Shown: positions 1-8,932 of the stretch, piece by piece | Layout: each line of letters opens with the position of its first letter | How positions within the stretch are numbered: the stretch's first letter is position 1 | Assembly (NCBI GenBank): GCA_024274785.1 | Contig: JAJSAM010000005.1 | Location: 24,604 to 88,603, forward strand | DNA length: 64,000 bases | DNA from: Planctomycetota bacterium | GTDB taxonomy: Bacteria > Planctomycetota > JAJSAM01 | Direction of reading: 5' to 3' | The notes under the pieces: model-generated | Databases searched by the model: none | Told to the model about the DNA's origin: nothing | What the model saw: only the letters and a program-made list of their open reading frames with translations | Made by a program: the position numbers and the translations under genes

Positions 1-1
1 C

Positions 2-835
2 TTCCTCTCCGAGGCGATCACCGGCAACAAGGTCACGGTGGGACAACCTTTCTTCAACCAGGTGAATACGCCGCTGTTCCTGGTGCTCATCGCGATCACC
101 GGTGTGTGCCCGCTGATCGGCTGGCGCAAGGCATCCCCGGAAAACCTGCGCAAGAACTTCCTGCGCCCGGCGCTCTTCGCCCTCGCCGCCGCCGTCGTTC
201 TGTTCGCCAGCGGCATCCGGATGTCCTACGCCCTGCTCAGTTTCACCCTCTGCGCGTTCGTGGCCGGGACCATCCTGCAGGAATTCGTGCTCGCGGTGCT
301 GTCCCGCAAAGCGGTCACCGGAGAAGCCTCCTGGACCGCGGCGCCCCGGCTCCTGTGGCGCATGCGCCGCCGCTACGGAGGGCACCTGGTGCATCTCGGC
401 CTGGTGCTCGTCGTCGTCGGGATCACCGGCTCCTCCGCGTTCAAGCTCGAAGCCCAGGGCACCCTGTCGAAGGGCGAGAGCCTCGCCATCGGCGAGTATG
501 AACTCAAGTATGAGAACTTCCGCAAGTACGAGAAACTCAACCGCACGATCTACGCGGCGACCCTGGGCGTGTTCACGGACGGCGCCCGGATCGGCTCCCT
601 GGATGCCGAGCGGCGCTACTACGTGAACGCCAGGCAGCCCACCACCGAAGTCTCCCTGCGTTCGACCCTCAAGGAAGACCTCTACGTCACGATGCCGGGC
701 ATCAGCCGAAACGGCGACATCACCCTCAAGGTGGCGGTCAATCCCCTGCTGGTGTGGATCTGGATCGGCGGCGGATTGATGGTGCTCGGCGGCATCCTGG
801 CCATCATCCCCAAGCGCCGGAGGGAGACGCCATGA
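2..835 (+). CDS. ccmF: Cytochrome c-type biogenesis protein CcmF, C-terminal part (5' end outside window)
   Basis: This is the C-terminal 277 residues of CcmF, the membrane haem lyase subunit that attaches haem to apocytochrome c in System I. The frame is open from base 2, so the gene enters from the left edge. Typical CcmF features are visible: the PFFNQVN loop, the GGHLVHLGLVL membrane segment, a periplasmic region with GTLSKGESLAIGEYEL, and a last membrane helix ending in a basic tail (IPKRRRE). The stop overlaps the next gene's ATG (ATGA), so translation is probably coupled. CcmE is not seen and probably lies upstream. Confidence 0.95.
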   Translation, partial: FLSEAITGNKVTVGQPFFNQVNTPLFLVLIAITGVCPLIGWRKASPENLRKNFLRPALFALAAAVVLFASGIRMSYALLSFTLCAFVAGTILQEFVLAVLSRKAVTGEASWTAAPRLLWRMRRRYGGHLVHLGLVLVVVGITGSSAFKLEAQGTLSKGESLAIGEYELKYENFRKYEKLNRTIYAATLGVFTDGARIGSLDAERRYYVNARQPTTEVSLRSTLKEDLYVTMPGISRNGDITLKVAVNPLLVWIWIGGGLMVLGGILAIIPKRRRETP

Positions 836-1314
836 TCCCTTTCCGCCAGAAAGCCGCCATCCTCCTGGTGCTCTCGCTCCTTCTGGTCAGCCCCGACATC
901 GGGCTCGCCCTGAGCGAATCCGAGGTGAGCGAGAGCCTCCTCTGCTTCGCCTGCCCGGGGGAGCCGCTCTCCATCGACCGTTGCGGCGGCGGGGACCAGA
1001 TGCCCGCGGCGATCAGCAGGATGCTCGGGGAAGGGAAGTCCAAGGAGGAGATCCTCCAGTACTTCGTCGGGGAGTTCGGCGAGGAGATCCTCACCATCCC
1101 ACCCAAGCGCGGGTTCAACCTGGTGGCCTACATCGGGCCCTTCGCGGTGCTGCTGCTCGGCGTCGCGGTGGCCTTCCTGCTCATTCGCAAGTGGTCCTCG
1201 GCGGGCACCCACGCGGACCGTGGGGCGGATGGGACGGCGTCGCCCCCCCCGCTCGGGGACGCGGACCGGCGCCGGGTGGAAGAAGCCCTTTCGAATTTCC
1301 ACGAGGAGGATTGA
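832..1314 (+). CDS. ccmH: Cytochrome c biogenesis protein CcmH (thiol oxidoreductase)
   Basis: CcmH keeps the CXXCH haem-binding motif of apocytochrome c reduced. The 160-residue protein has a signal sequence (about residues 6-26), then the CcmH region with a CFAC redox motif where the family normally has LRCxxC. The second half holds GKSKEEILQYFVGEFGEEIL and one membrane helix (PFAVLLLGVAVAFLLI). The ATG at 832 overlaps the ccmF stop. A longer frame from 754 is open, but its extra N-terminus lies inside ccmF and would spoil the signal peptide. The sequence around the two Cys is unusual for the family (proline and glycine follow them). Confidence 0.9.
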   Translation: MIPFRQKAAILLVLSLLLVSPDIGLALSESEVSESLLCFACPGEPLSIDRCGGGDQMPAAISRMLGEGKSKEEILQYFVGEFGEEILTIPPKRGFNLVAYIGPFAVLLLGVAVAFLLIRKWSSAGTHADRGADGTASPPPLGDADRRRVEEALSNFHEED

Positions 1315-1317
1315 CCC

Positions 1318-1629
1318 ATGGAACTTCCGATCCTGTTTTTCCTGGTGGCCGGAATGCTCGTCTACTCGCTCTCCCCCCTGTTCGGGCCCCGGAAGTCCCG
1401 GAGTGATGAACCGGGGGCTGAGTTGCGCCGCCGGATCGCCGATCTGGATGCGGAGAAAGCCAATACCCTGCGAGCGATCAAGGACGTGGAGTTCGAACGT
1501 GCCACCGGAAAACTGAGCGACGAGGATCACGAGGAATTGCACTCCCTCTACACCCGCAAGGCCGCTGAGATCCTCGCCGATCTGGAGACCCTTCGCAACG
1601 AGGCGGACCGTGCCGACGACATCCGCTGA
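1318..1629 (+). CDS. Small membrane protein of the ccm operon, CcmI-like N-terminal type
   Basis: This 103-residue protein has one N-terminal membrane helix (about residues 3-22) and then a charged helical region (RRRIADLDAEKANTLRAIKD) that resembles the N-terminal part of CcmI. CcmI passes apocytochrome to the haem lyase. No TPR part is attached; a separate TPR gene ends the operon, so CcmI may be split between this gene and 3844-4455. It lies between ccmH and ccmA and overlaps ccmA by 20 bases. The CcmI link is inferred from shape and context. Confidence 0.7.
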   Translation: MELPILFFLVAGMLVYSLSPLFGPRKSRSDEPGAELRRRIADLDAEKANTLRAIKDVEFERATGKLSDEDHEELHSLYTRKAAEILADLETLRNEADRADDIR

Positions 1630-2338
1630 CGCCCCCTTCCTCACGGTGGAAGGCGTGCGCAAGGCCTACGGCGGCGTGGAGGCCCTGCGAGGGGTGAGTT
1701 TCACCCTCCCGCGGGGGGAGTTCCTCTGTCTGTTCGGCCCGAACGGTGCGGGCAAGTCCACTCTGCTGAAGATCCTGTCCACCCTGCTTCCGCAGTCGGC
1801 GGGCCGTGTTCGCGTGGCCGGCTTCGACCTGGAGGAGAACTCCGCGGCCTTCCGGGCGCGGCTCGGCGTCGTTTCGCACCAGTCCTATCTCTACCACGAT
1901 CTGACCGCGCTGGAGAACCTGGAGTTCTACGCCGGCCTCTATGCCGTCGCCGACCCCCGGGGCACCGCCCTGGCCCTCCTCGAGCAGGCCGGGCTCTACG
2001 AGCGCCGCCACTCCCCGGCGGCCGAGTTCTCCCGGGGCATGTTGCAGCGCCTGAGCATCGCCAGAGCCCTGGTCAACGATCCGAGCCTGTTGCTCCTGGA
2101 CGAGCCTTATACCGGACTCGATGAGCACGCTGCCAATCGCCTCCGGAAACAACTGGAGCTTCTGCGTGACCAGGAGCGGACCATCGTCATGGTCACCCAC
2201 AACCTGCGGCGGGGCCTCGAGTCCGCCACCCGGCTGGGGATCCTTTCGCGGGGCCGGCTCTGCTGCATGGAGCGCCGCGGGTCCATGACCCCCGAGGCGT
2301 TCGAGGCCCTCTACTTCGATCACCTGGAGAGAATGTGA
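1610..2338 (+). CDS. ccmA: Haem exporter ATP-binding protein CcmA
   Basis: CcmA is the ABC ATPase of the CcmABCD complex that drives release of holo-CcmE. The 242-residue protein has Walker A GPNGAGKST (about residues 44-52), a signature-like FSRGMLQRL and Walker B LLLLDEPYTGLD. The start is GTG at 1610, inside the end of the previous gene; the ABC core begins at FLTVEGVRKAYGG. Its stop overlaps the GTG of ccmB. Confidence 0.92.
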   Translation: MPTTSADAPFLTVEGVRKAYGGVEALRGVSFTLPRGEFLCLFGPNGAGKSTLLKILSTLLPQSAGRVRVAGFDLEENSAAFRARLGVVSHQSYLYHDLTALENLEFYAGLYAVADPRGTALALLEQAGLYERRHSPAAEFSRGMLQRLSIARALVNDPSLLLLDEPYTGLDEHAANRLRKQLELLRDQERTIVMVTHNLRRGLESATRLGILSRGRLCCMERRGSMTPEAFEALYFDHLERM

Positions 2339-3012
2339 CCACCCTGAACCAGATCGGATTCCTGGTCCGGAAAGATCTGCGGATCGAGCTGCGAAAGAGG
2401 GAGTCCCTGATCTCCATGGCGTTCTTCGGCGTCCTGGTGCTGGTCACCTTGAGCATCGCCGTGGGCGGAGGGCGCCGGGTCCCGCCCGAGACCGGAGCGG
2501 GAATCCTGTGGGTGGCGGCGTTGTTCTCGGGGGTCCTCGGACTCGGGAGGGTTTTCGCCCGGGAGCGGGAGAACGGATGCGTGGCCGCACTCCTGGTGAG
2601 CCCGATGAACCCGGGCTCCCTCTACGCGGCCAAGGCCCTGGTGAATCTCACCCTGATGGTCGCGTCCCAAATCGTCCTGGTGCCGGTGTTCTTCGCCCTG
2701 TTCGGCCAGGGTCTGGCCGGTGGCCTGGCCGCGGTGGTCCTGCCGCTGCTGCTGCTGGACGTGGCTTTCTCCTCCGCCGGAACACTCCTCTCCGCGGTGG
2801 CGGCCGGCACCCGCCGCAACGAGGTTCTCCTTCCGATCCTCCTCTTCCCGCTCCTGCTGCCGGTGGTCGTGCTCGGGGTCAAGGCCTCCGGGGCGGCACT
2901 CCAGGGGAAGGCCGGCGGCGGACTCGGCGCAGTGGAGCCCCTGGCGGCGTTCTGCGTGATCTACAGCGTCGCCGGCTACTTCCTGTTTCCCTTCGCCGCC
3001 CGGGAGGTGTGA
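2335..3012 (+). CDS. ccmB: Haem exporter membrane protein CcmB
   Basis: CcmB is the membrane partner of CcmA. The 225-residue protein has six predicted membrane helices and typical CcmB segments: FLVRKDLRIELRKRE at the N-terminus, then a GRVFARERENGCVAALLVSP loop. It starts with GTG at 2335, overlapping ccmA by four bases, and is followed three bases after its stop by ccmC. Confidence 0.92.
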   Translation: MTTLNQIGFLVRKDLRIELRKRESLISMAFFGVLVLVTLSIAVGGGRRVPPETGAGILWVAALFSGVLGLGRVFARERENGCVAALLVSPMNPGSLYAAKALVNLTLMVASQIVLVPVFFALFGQGLAGGLAAVVLPLLLLDVAFSSAGTLLSAVAAGTRRNEVLLPILLFPLLLPVVVLGVKASGAALQGKAGGGLGAVEPLAAFCVIYSVAGYFLFPFAAREV

Positions 3013-3015
3013 CCC

Positions 3016-3690
3016 GTGATGCCGAGGCTGTCCCTGACCCTGTCGATCCTGGCGGCCCTGCTGGTGCCCGCGGCGGCGGCGGCGGTGTTCTTCCATGCGC
3101 CGGTGGAGCAGACCATGGGCGTGGTCCAGAAAATCTTCTACTTCCACCTGGCCCTGGCCCTCAGCGCCTTTCTCTCCTTCGCCGTGGCCTGTGTCTCCGG
3201 CATTCTCTACCTGCTGCGGCGGGAGCGGCGCTTCGACGTCGCCGGCGCGGCGAGCGTGGAGATCGGCGTGGTCTTCACCACCCTGGTGCTGATCACCGGA
3301 TCCCTCTGGGGGCGCTCCATCTGGAACACCTGGTGGACCTGGGACCCCCGGCTGACCACCTCGCTCATCCTGTGGCTGATCTATGCCTCGTACCTCATCC
3401 TGCGCAGCGCCGTCGAGGAGGAGGGGAGGCGCGCCACCTTCTGTGCGGTGATCGCGGTGGCGGGCTTTCTCGACGTGCCGATCGTATTCCTTTCGGCCCG
3501 CATGTTTCGCAGCATCCACCCCACCATCATCACGTCCGACTCGGTGGGCCTCGAGCCGCCGATGGTCCGGACGCTCCTGCTGTGTCTGGTGGCCTTCCTG
3601 GTGTTGTGGGCCGTGCTGTTCCGGTTGCGCTGCTCGCTTCTTCGCAATGAGGCCCGCGTGCGCGACCTGCAATTCGAACTGGAAAGGTAA
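3016..3690 (+). CDS. ccmC: Haem exporter / haem-handling protein CcmC
   Basis: CcmC presents haem to CcmE. The 224-residue six-helix protein contains the diagnostic tryptophan-rich loop WNTWWTWDPRLTTSLILW (about residues 108-125), which binds haem with flanking His residues. GTG at 3016 and ATG at 3019 are both possible starts and differ by one codon. It is in tight operon order with ccmB and ccmD. Confidence 0.94.
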   Translation: MMPRLSLTLSILAALLVPAAAAAVFFHAPVEQTMGVVQKIFYFHLALALSAFLSFAVACVSGILYLLRRERRFDVAGAASVEIGVVFTTLVLITGSLWGRSIWNTWWTWDPRLTTSLILWLIYASYLILRSAVEEEGRRATFCAVIAVAGFLDVPIVFLSARMFRSIHPTIITSDSVGLEPPMVRTLLLCLVAFLVLWAVLFRLRCSLLRNEARVRDLQFELER

Positions 3691-3694
3691 ATCC

Positions 3695-3841
3695 ATGGAA
3701 AAAGAGACCTATGTAATCCTGGCCTACCTGGTGATCTGGGGCGGAATTCTGGCCTACCTGGCGACGCTGGCGCGCCGGCAGTTTGCTCTGGCCCGACGGG
3801 TTGATGAACTCGACGCACGCATCACCCGGAAGGAGGGTTGA
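3695..3841 (+). CDS. ccmD: Short one-helix protein, CcmD-like
   Basis: The 48-residue protein has one membrane helix (YVILAYLVIWGGILAYLATL) followed by a basic, helical cytosolic tail. This is the expected size and topology of CcmD, which stabilises holo-CcmE release by CcmABC. The ATG at 3695 lies four bases after the ccmC stop. CcmD sequences are poorly conserved, so the name rests on size, topology and position. Confidence 0.8.
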   Translation: MEKETYVILAYLVIWGGILAYLATLARRQFALARRVDELDARITRKEG

Positions 3842-3843
3842 TC

Positions 3844-4455
3844 ATGGAGGGCACCTTGAGCCGGCGCGAAAGCGTCGTGGTGGGGTTCTTCTGGATTTCC
3901 GTGGTCGCCGTGGCGCTGATGACCGTCTACGAGGTGGCGACCGGCAAGGCGGCGCGGGCGGAGCAGGAAGAGCACGCGGAGGCCGGGGCCGAAGGCGTGG
4001 AGGACAAGATCGCCGACCTGGAGGCTGCGGTCAGGGCCAACCCCGGGGATGTGCGGAGCCTGATCATCCTCGGAGACGCCTACCTGGACTCCCGCCGGGG
4101 ATACGATGCCCTGCGGATCTTCCTGAAGGTCGAGGCGATCGCGCCCGACAACGTCCACGTCCTGAAGGACCTGGGCACAATCTACCAGCAGACCGGTCGT
4201 CTCGAGGATGCCCTGGTCAAGTTCGCCCGGGTCGTGGAACTCGATCCGAGCCAGACCGGCGCGCAGGTGCACCTGGCGCTGCTCTACCAGAACACCGGAA
4301 ACCTGCCGAGGGCGCTGGAGGTCCTGAAAGCCGCCCTGGCAACCAACTCCGATCCCCGCTACGCGGAGATGATCCGCGCCCAGATCAAGAAGATCGAGTC
4401 GGAATCCGAATCCGGCTCTGAACCCGAATCGGAGGCCGAGAGCGGAGGCAGGTAG
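3844..4455 (+). CDS. Membrane-anchored TPR protein of the cytochrome c maturation operon
   Basis: This protein of about 203 residues has an N-terminal membrane helix (VVVGFFWISVVAVALMTVY) and a periplasmic region with three or so tetratricopeptide repeats (for example VRSLIILGDAYLDSRRGYDALRIF). It ends in a Glu/Ser-rich tail (ESESESGSEPESEAES). As the last gene of the ccm operon it most likely acts like the TPR part of CcmI/NrfG, binding the apocytochrome C-terminus. ATG 3844 is preferred over TTG 3838, which overlaps the ccmD stop. Confidence 0.75.
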   Translation: MEGTLSRRESVVVGFFWISVVAVALMTVYEVATGKAARAEQEEHAEAGAEGVEDKIADLEAAVRANPGDVRSLIILGDAYLDSRRGYDALRIFLKVEAIAPDNVHVLKDLGTIYQQTGRLEDALVKFARVVELDPSQTGAQVHLALLYQNTGNLPRALEVLKAALATNSDPRYAEMIRAQIKKIESESESGSEPESEAESGGR

Positions 4456-4519
4456 TCCGGGAGAGGGCGCGCCTCGATGGTCTCGGTGGGGTCCCGCTCT
4501 CCGGGTTTTTGGACGGCGT

Positions 4520-4600
4520 ACGGTTTTCCGGCACAGGCGGAACGACCGGGGACGGTGCTGCCTTGTGACTGGTCGAGACAGCGCTCGACCCTCCGAGGGG
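4520..4600 (+). repeat. R4 hairpin block, copy 1
   Basis: The block holds a perfect 7-bp stem (GGTCGAG at 4571-4577, CTCGACC at 4584-4590, 6-base loop). It is preceded by TTCCGGCACAGG and followed by TCCGAGG. The same arrangement is found at 24417-24491 upstream of pyrF. It lies in the 244-base gap between the ccm operon and the sensor kinase. It could be a terminator without a T-run, a regulatory RNA structure or part of a dispersed repeat. Confidence 0.5.
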
Positions 4601-4699
4601 CGGGTTCGAGGCCATTTCGAAGGCATCGTCTTCCGCGGAGTACCGGGAAAAGCGGCGGCCCCCGCCACCCTGGTGGGTGAAAATGGCCTGCAGACCATC

Positions 4700-5920
4700 A
4701 TGCCGCTCAGATCCAAACTCATCATCTTCGCCGTGGTGATGTTCTTCCTGTTCGCGGGGCTCTCGGTGGGCTCCTACTTCAGCCTCTCGGCCGCATCGGA
4801 GGAGGCGGAAGCAGCGAAGAACGAACTCGCCAAGCTCGCGCTCATCGAGTCGCTCGAAGCTTCGTGCGCCGGCCTCGGAGACAGTCCGGACCTCGCGAAG
4901 TGTGCGATCGCCTGCCGGGGGCTCGAAGCCCTGCGGGAGAAAACCTGGAACGTCGAGAGCCGGAAGCGCCTCGACCATCTCCTCTCGGTTTCCCGGGACC
5001 TGCTCGACGGGCACGAAACGGTGGGACCGGAACAACTCTCCGCCGCGGTGGGCAGGCTCAAGAAGTCGATCCTCTCCGATGTGGAATTCGGGATGCGCGC
5101 GTCAGCGGAACCGACGCACCGGCGAGCCGTCCGCCTGCTGGTCGCCTCCTGCCTCCTCACCCTCGGCGGAGCGGGCACCTTCGCCTGGCTCTACTCCCGA
5201 CTGGTTCGGGAGCGCCGCGCCCTCGAAGAGCGGGTGCATCGCTCGGAGCGCCTGGCCGCGCTCGGCACCCTGGCGGCGGGCATCGCCCACGAGATCAACA
5301 ACCCCCTGGCGACGATCTCCGTCTCCGCGGAGGCGCTGGCGGAGCGGATCACCGGAGGCCCGGACGAAATCGGCTACCTGTCCGCCATCGAGGAGGAGGC
5401 CCTCCGGTGCCGGGACATCGTCAGCGACCTGTCCGATCTCGCCCGGGGCGGCTCCCTCGACCCCGAACCGGTGGACACCCGGGAACTCGTGGAAGACGCG
5501 GTGCGCATCATCGAGCGGGCCTCTGCGCTGCCTGCCGCGGTGATCCGGACCAGGGTGGCGAACGATCTCCCGCTGGTGAGCGCGGATCGCGGCAAGCTCC
5601 TGCAGGTCCTCGTGAATCTGATCCGCAACGGCGTCGAGGCCTGCGGACCCGGTGGCAGGATCTCGATCTCCGCGCGCATCACCGGAACGAACCTCTCGAT
5701 CTTCATCAGCGACAACGGCCGCGGCATCCCCCGCGAGCGGCTGGACCGGATCTTCGACCCCTTCTACACCGACAAGGAGACCGGGGTCGGCCTGGGACTG
5801 AGCCTTTGCCACCGCATCGCCGAGCTGCATGGGGGCAGCCTGATCGCCCGCAGCCGGGGAAGAGACCAGGGATCCACCTTCATCCTGAACATTCCTCTCG
5901 TTCCTGAGGATACGAACTGA
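4700..5920 (+). CDS. Two-component sensor histidine kinase, NtrB/ZraS-like
   Basis: The 406-residue kinase has two membrane helices (about residues 5-25 and 142-162) flanking a periplasmic sensor region of about 110 residues with no recognised domain. The HisKA domain has the phosphoacceptor in GIAHEINNPLA. The HATPase has the N-box NLIRNGVEA, G1 DNGRGIP and G2 GVGLGLS. The next gene encodes a sigma-54 activator, so the two probably form one signalling pair. ATG 4700 is chosen because the membrane helix begins there; the longer frame from 4565 lacks coding character. Confidence 0.88.
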   Translation: MPLRSKLIIFAVVMFFLFAGLSVGSYFSLSAASEEAEAAKNELAKLALIESLEASCAGLGDSPDLAKCAIACRGLEALREKTWNVESRKRLDHLLSVSRDLLDGHETVGPEQLSAAVGRLKKSILSDVEFGMRASAEPTHRRAVRLLVASCLLTLGGAGTFAWLYSRLVRERRALEERVHRSERLAALGTLAAGIAHEINNPLATISVSAEALAERITGGPDEIGYLSAIEEEALRCRDIVSDLSDLARGGSLDPEPVDTRELVEDAVRIIERASALPAAVIRTRVANDLPLVSADRGKLLQVLVNLIRNGVEACGPGGRISISARITGTNLSIFISDNGRGIPRERLDRIFDPFYTDKETGVGLGLSLCHRIAELHGGSLIARSRGRDQGSTFILNIPLVPEDTN

Positions 5921-5973
5921 GACCGCGAAGCTGGAGTTCACCTCGACTTTGAATATCCCCCGGGAGGGTGAGG

Positions 5974-7338
5974 ATGCCGACTGAAGCCGCCAGGGTCCTC
6001 GTCGTCGACGACGAAGAGCGCATGCGCGAGATCATTCGCAAGGAGCTGGAGCGCAAGGGCTACATCGTGGACCAGGCGGCCTGCGGCGAAGATGCCATCA
6101 CCGCCGCGGAGCGCCTGAACTACGACGTCGTCCTGCTCGATCTGCGCATGCCGGGCATGACCGGACTCGAGGCCCTGGCGAAGTTCCGGGAGCTGGCCCC
6201 GGCGCCGGAGGTCATCATCATCACCGGCCACGGAACCATCGACACCGCCATTGAGGCGATGCGGCTCGGCGCGTACCACTACGTCACCAAGCCCTTCAAG
6301 CTCCGCGAACTCGAACTGAACATCCGGAAGGCCGGCGAGAAGATCGCGCTCGAGCGAAAGAGCCGTCAACTGGAGCGCCTGGTCAAGGATCAGTCCGCCG
6401 GCCCGGAGATCGTCGGGGAAAGCCCGGCCCTGCGGAAGGTGCTGCGTCTGATCGAGAAGATCGCCCCCACCGACTCGCCGGCGCTGGTGACCGGTGAGTC
6501 CGGGACCGGGAAGGAGCTCGTGGCCTTGAGCATCCACCGGCAGAGCCTCCGGGCGGATTCGCCGTTCGTCGTCGTCAACTGCGGAACGCTGCAGGAGACG
6601 CTCCTCGAAACCGAGCTTTTCGGCCATGAGAAAGGCGCCTTCACCGGGGCGGTGGCCACGCGGGAGGGGCTCTTCGAGGTCGCGCACCAGGGCACGCTCT
6701 TCCTCGACGAGATCGGCGAAATGTCCCCGACGCTCCAGGTGAAACTTCTCCGGGCACTGCAGGAAGGGGAGATCCGGCGGATCGGCAGCAATCGCAGTAT
6801 CCACGTCGACGCCCGGATCATCGCGGCCACCAACGTGGACCTCCGGGAGGCGGTGCGGGACGGCCGGTTCCGGGAAGACCTCTACTACCGGATCAACGTC
6901 TTCCCCATCGAGGTGCCGCCGCTCCGGGACCGGCGGGACGACATCCCCGCCCTGGTCCGGCACTTTCTGGCCGCCATCTCCGTGCCCGGCAAGGGACCTT
7001 TCACCATCACCGACCAGGCCCTGGCCGCTCTGACGGGATACGGCTGGCCCGGGAATGTCCGGGAGTTGATGAACACGATCGAACGGATGAAGATCCTGTC
7101 GGACGGCAATGTGCTCGACATCGACGCGGTGCCCGCGGAGGTCCTCGGCGATCAGGGCGACCAGGCGCTCCCGCGGCTCGACCCCCACCTGCGGATCTCC
7201 GAGGTCGAGAAGCTGCACATCCTGAACATCCTCCGCCACACGAACGGGAACAAGACCAGAGCCGCGGCGATCCTCGGGGTCTCCACCCGGACGCTCTACA
7301 ACAAGCTCGCCGAGTACGAAGACGAGCAGAAAGGTTGA
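5974..7338 (+). CDS. Sigma-54-dependent response regulator, NtrC family
   Basis: The 454-residue protein has an N-terminal receiver domain (VLVVDDEE, phosphoacceptor Asp in DVVLLDLRMPG, Lys in VTKPFK). An AAA+ sigma-54 activation domain follows (Walker A GESGTGKE, sigma-54 contact loop GAFTGA, Walker B LFLDEIGE), then a Fis-type helix-turn-helix (NKTRAAAILGVSTRTLYNKL). It is the likely partner of the kinase just upstream and would activate RpoN-dependent promoters. ATG 5974 follows GGGAGG; GTG 5968 is also in frame. Confidence 0.93.
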   Translation: MPTEAARVLVVDDEERMREIIRKELERKGYIVDQAACGEDAITAAERLNYDVVLLDLRMPGMTGLEALAKFRELAPAPEVIIITGHGTIDTAIEAMRLGAYHYVTKPFKLRELELNIRKAGEKIALERKSRQLERLVKDQSAGPEIVGESPALRKVLRLIEKIAPTDSPALVTGESGTGKELVALSIHRQSLRADSPFVVVNCGTLQETLLETELFGHEKGAFTGAVATREGLFEVAHQGTLFLDEIGEMSPTLQVKLLRALQEGEIRRIGSNRSIHVDARIIAATNVDLREAVRDGRFREDLYYRINVFPIEVPPLRDRRDDIPALVRHFLAAISVPGKGPFTITDQALAALTGYGWPGNVRELMNTIERMKILSDGNVLDIDAVPAEVLGDQGDQALPRLDPHLRISEVEKLHILNILRHTNGNKTRAAAILGVSTRTLYNKLAEYEDEQKG

Positions 7339-7413
7339 TCACTCCAGGCGCCGCGGATAGCCTCGGGCGTTGATCGGCGCAAGTGGCCGATACTCAGAGG
7401 TTTGTGGAGAACA

Positions 7414-8400
7414 ATGATGGCGACCGAGAGCAGTGACCTTTCGTATGCGCAGAGGATCCTCGACATCGAGGCCCGCGCCATCGACCGGGTCCGGGATCGG
7501 CTGAACTCGTCGTTCGGCCGCGCCCTCGACATGATCGGCGGCTGCTCCGGCCAGATCGTCGTCACCGGAGTCGGCAAGTCCGGGCTGATCGGCCAGAAGA
7601 TCTCCGCGACGATGGCCTCGACCGGAACCCCCTCCCTCTACCTCCACGCAGCCGAGGCGCTGCACGGAGACCTCGGCCGGATCCGGCCCCAGGACGTGGT
7701 GCTCGCGCTCTCCCACAGCGGCGAAACGGAGGAAGTGGTTCGACTGATCCCCCTCCTGCGCCGGATGGACGTTCCCTTCATCGCGGTGACCCGCAGCGCG
7801 GAATCCCGACTCGGCAAGGAAGCGGACGTGACCCTGGAACTCGGTCCCGTGGACGAGGCCTGCCCGATGGGCCTCGCGCCGACCTCCTCCACCACCGCTA
7901 CGATCGCCATCGGCGATGCCCTGGCCCTCGCCGCCTCGCGCCGCCGGAATTTCTCCCGGGAAGACTACGCGCTCTTCCACCGGGGAGGGGCGCTCGGACG
8001 CAAGCTGCTTCGTGTGGAGGAGATCATGCGCAGCGGGGACCTTCTGCCAACGGTTTCGCCGGGGCTCACGGTTCGCGAGGCTCTGAATCGGGTCTCCGGT
8101 ATCGGCGCCCGCCGTGCCGGTGCGGCGCTGATCGTCGATCCGGAGGGGAGGCTCGTCGGGATCTTCACGGACGGCGACCTGCGGCGGCAGGTCCAGGACG
8201 GCCTCGAATTCCTCGACGGTCCGGTGGGAGACGTGATGACGCCGAGCCCGAAGACGATCGACACGCAAATGCTCGTCGCCGAAGCCCAGAAGCTCATGAA
8301 GGCGCACTTGATCGACGAGGTTCCCGTATTGGACCAGGAGGGACGCCCGGTGGGTATGCTCGACGTCCAGGATCTGCTGGAGGTCGGTTTTGCCCTCTGA
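7414..8400 (+). CDS. kdsD: Arabinose-5-phosphate isomerase
   Basis: KdsD converts ribulose-5-phosphate to arabinose-5-phosphate, the first committed step to KDO in lipopolysaccharide. The 328-residue protein has an N-terminal SIS domain (VTGVGKSGLIGQKI, LSHSGETEE) and two C-terminal CBS domains (from VEEIMRSGDLLPTV). ATG 7414 (or 7417) is placed behind a GGAGA element; a TTG at 7402 is less likely. It overlaps kdsC by 11 bases. Confidence 0.93.
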   Translation: MMATESSDLSYAQRILDIEARAIDRVRDRLNSSFGRALDMIGGCSGQIVVTGVGKSGLIGQKISATMASTGTPSLYLHAAEALHGDLGRIRPQDVVLALSHSGETEEVVRLIPLLRRMDVPFIAVTRSAESRLGKEADVTLELGPVDEACPMGLAPTSSTTATIAIGDALALAASRRRNFSREDYALFHRGGALGRKLLRVEEIMRSGDLLPTVSPGLTVREALNRVSGIGARRAGAALIVDPEGRLVGIFTDGDLRRQVQDGLEFLDGPVGDVMTPSPKTIDTQMLVAEAQKLMKAHLIDEVPVLDQEGRPVGMLDVQDLLEVGFAL

Positions 8401-8932
8401 CCGGGAAGTCACCGGGGCGCTCAGTCGAATCCGCCTGGCCGCCTTCGACGTGGACGGAGTCTTCACCGACGGGCGATTTCTGCTGTGCTCCGACGGGCGC
8501 GACGCCGTCTCCTTCGACACCCGGGACGGCCTGGGCGTCCGCATGCTCCTCGACGAGGGCATCTCGGTGGCCCTGGTGACCGGCCGGGTCTCGGACGCCG
8601 TCAGGCTCCGCGCCGAGCGGCTCCGCATTCCCCACCTGGTGCGCGGATCCGGCGACAAGCGGTCGGATCTTCTCGGCATCGCCGAAAAGGAGGGGATCCA
8701 GCCCGCCGAGATCCTCTTCATGGGAGACGATCTACCGGACCTCCCCGCTTTCTCGGTGGCCGGAGTCTCGGTCACTGTGCCCGAGGCGCCGCCGGAATTG
8801 AAATCGGCCGCAGACCTGATCACTGAAAGATCCGGAGGCCGCGGCGCAGTAAGGGAGGTAGCGGAGCTCGTACTCCGTGCGCAGCAGCGATACGACTCGG
8901 TCTTCAGAAGGCTGGCGGGCCAACCGGAATGA
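8390..8932 (+). CDS. kdsC: 3-deoxy-D-manno-octulosonate 8-phosphate phosphatase
   Basis: KdsC removes phosphate from KDO-8-phosphate. The 180-residue HAD-superfamily protein has the nucleophile motif AAFDVDGVFTDG, motif II VTGRVS, a Lys in GSGDKRSDLL, and motif III FMGDDLPDLP. The short C-cap type length is normal for KdsC. It begins with TTG at 8390 within the kdsD end, and its stop overlaps the next ATG, so kdsD, kdsC and the LptC-like gene form one unit. Confidence 0.92.
   Translation: MPSDREVTGALSRIRLAAFDVDGVFTDGRFLLCSDGRDAVSFDTRDGLGVRMLLDEGISVALVTGRVSDAVRLRAERLRIPHLVRGSGDKRSDLLGIAEKEGIQPAEILFMGDDLPDLPAFSVAGVSVTVPEAPPELKSAADLITERSGGRGAVREVAELVLRAQQRYDSVFRRLAGQPE

Noticed and set aside
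4456..4699. N-terminal extension of the sensor kinase from 4565
   Set aside because: The extra residues lack a membrane or domain pattern and overlap the R4 hairpin block; ATG 4700 starts the first helix.
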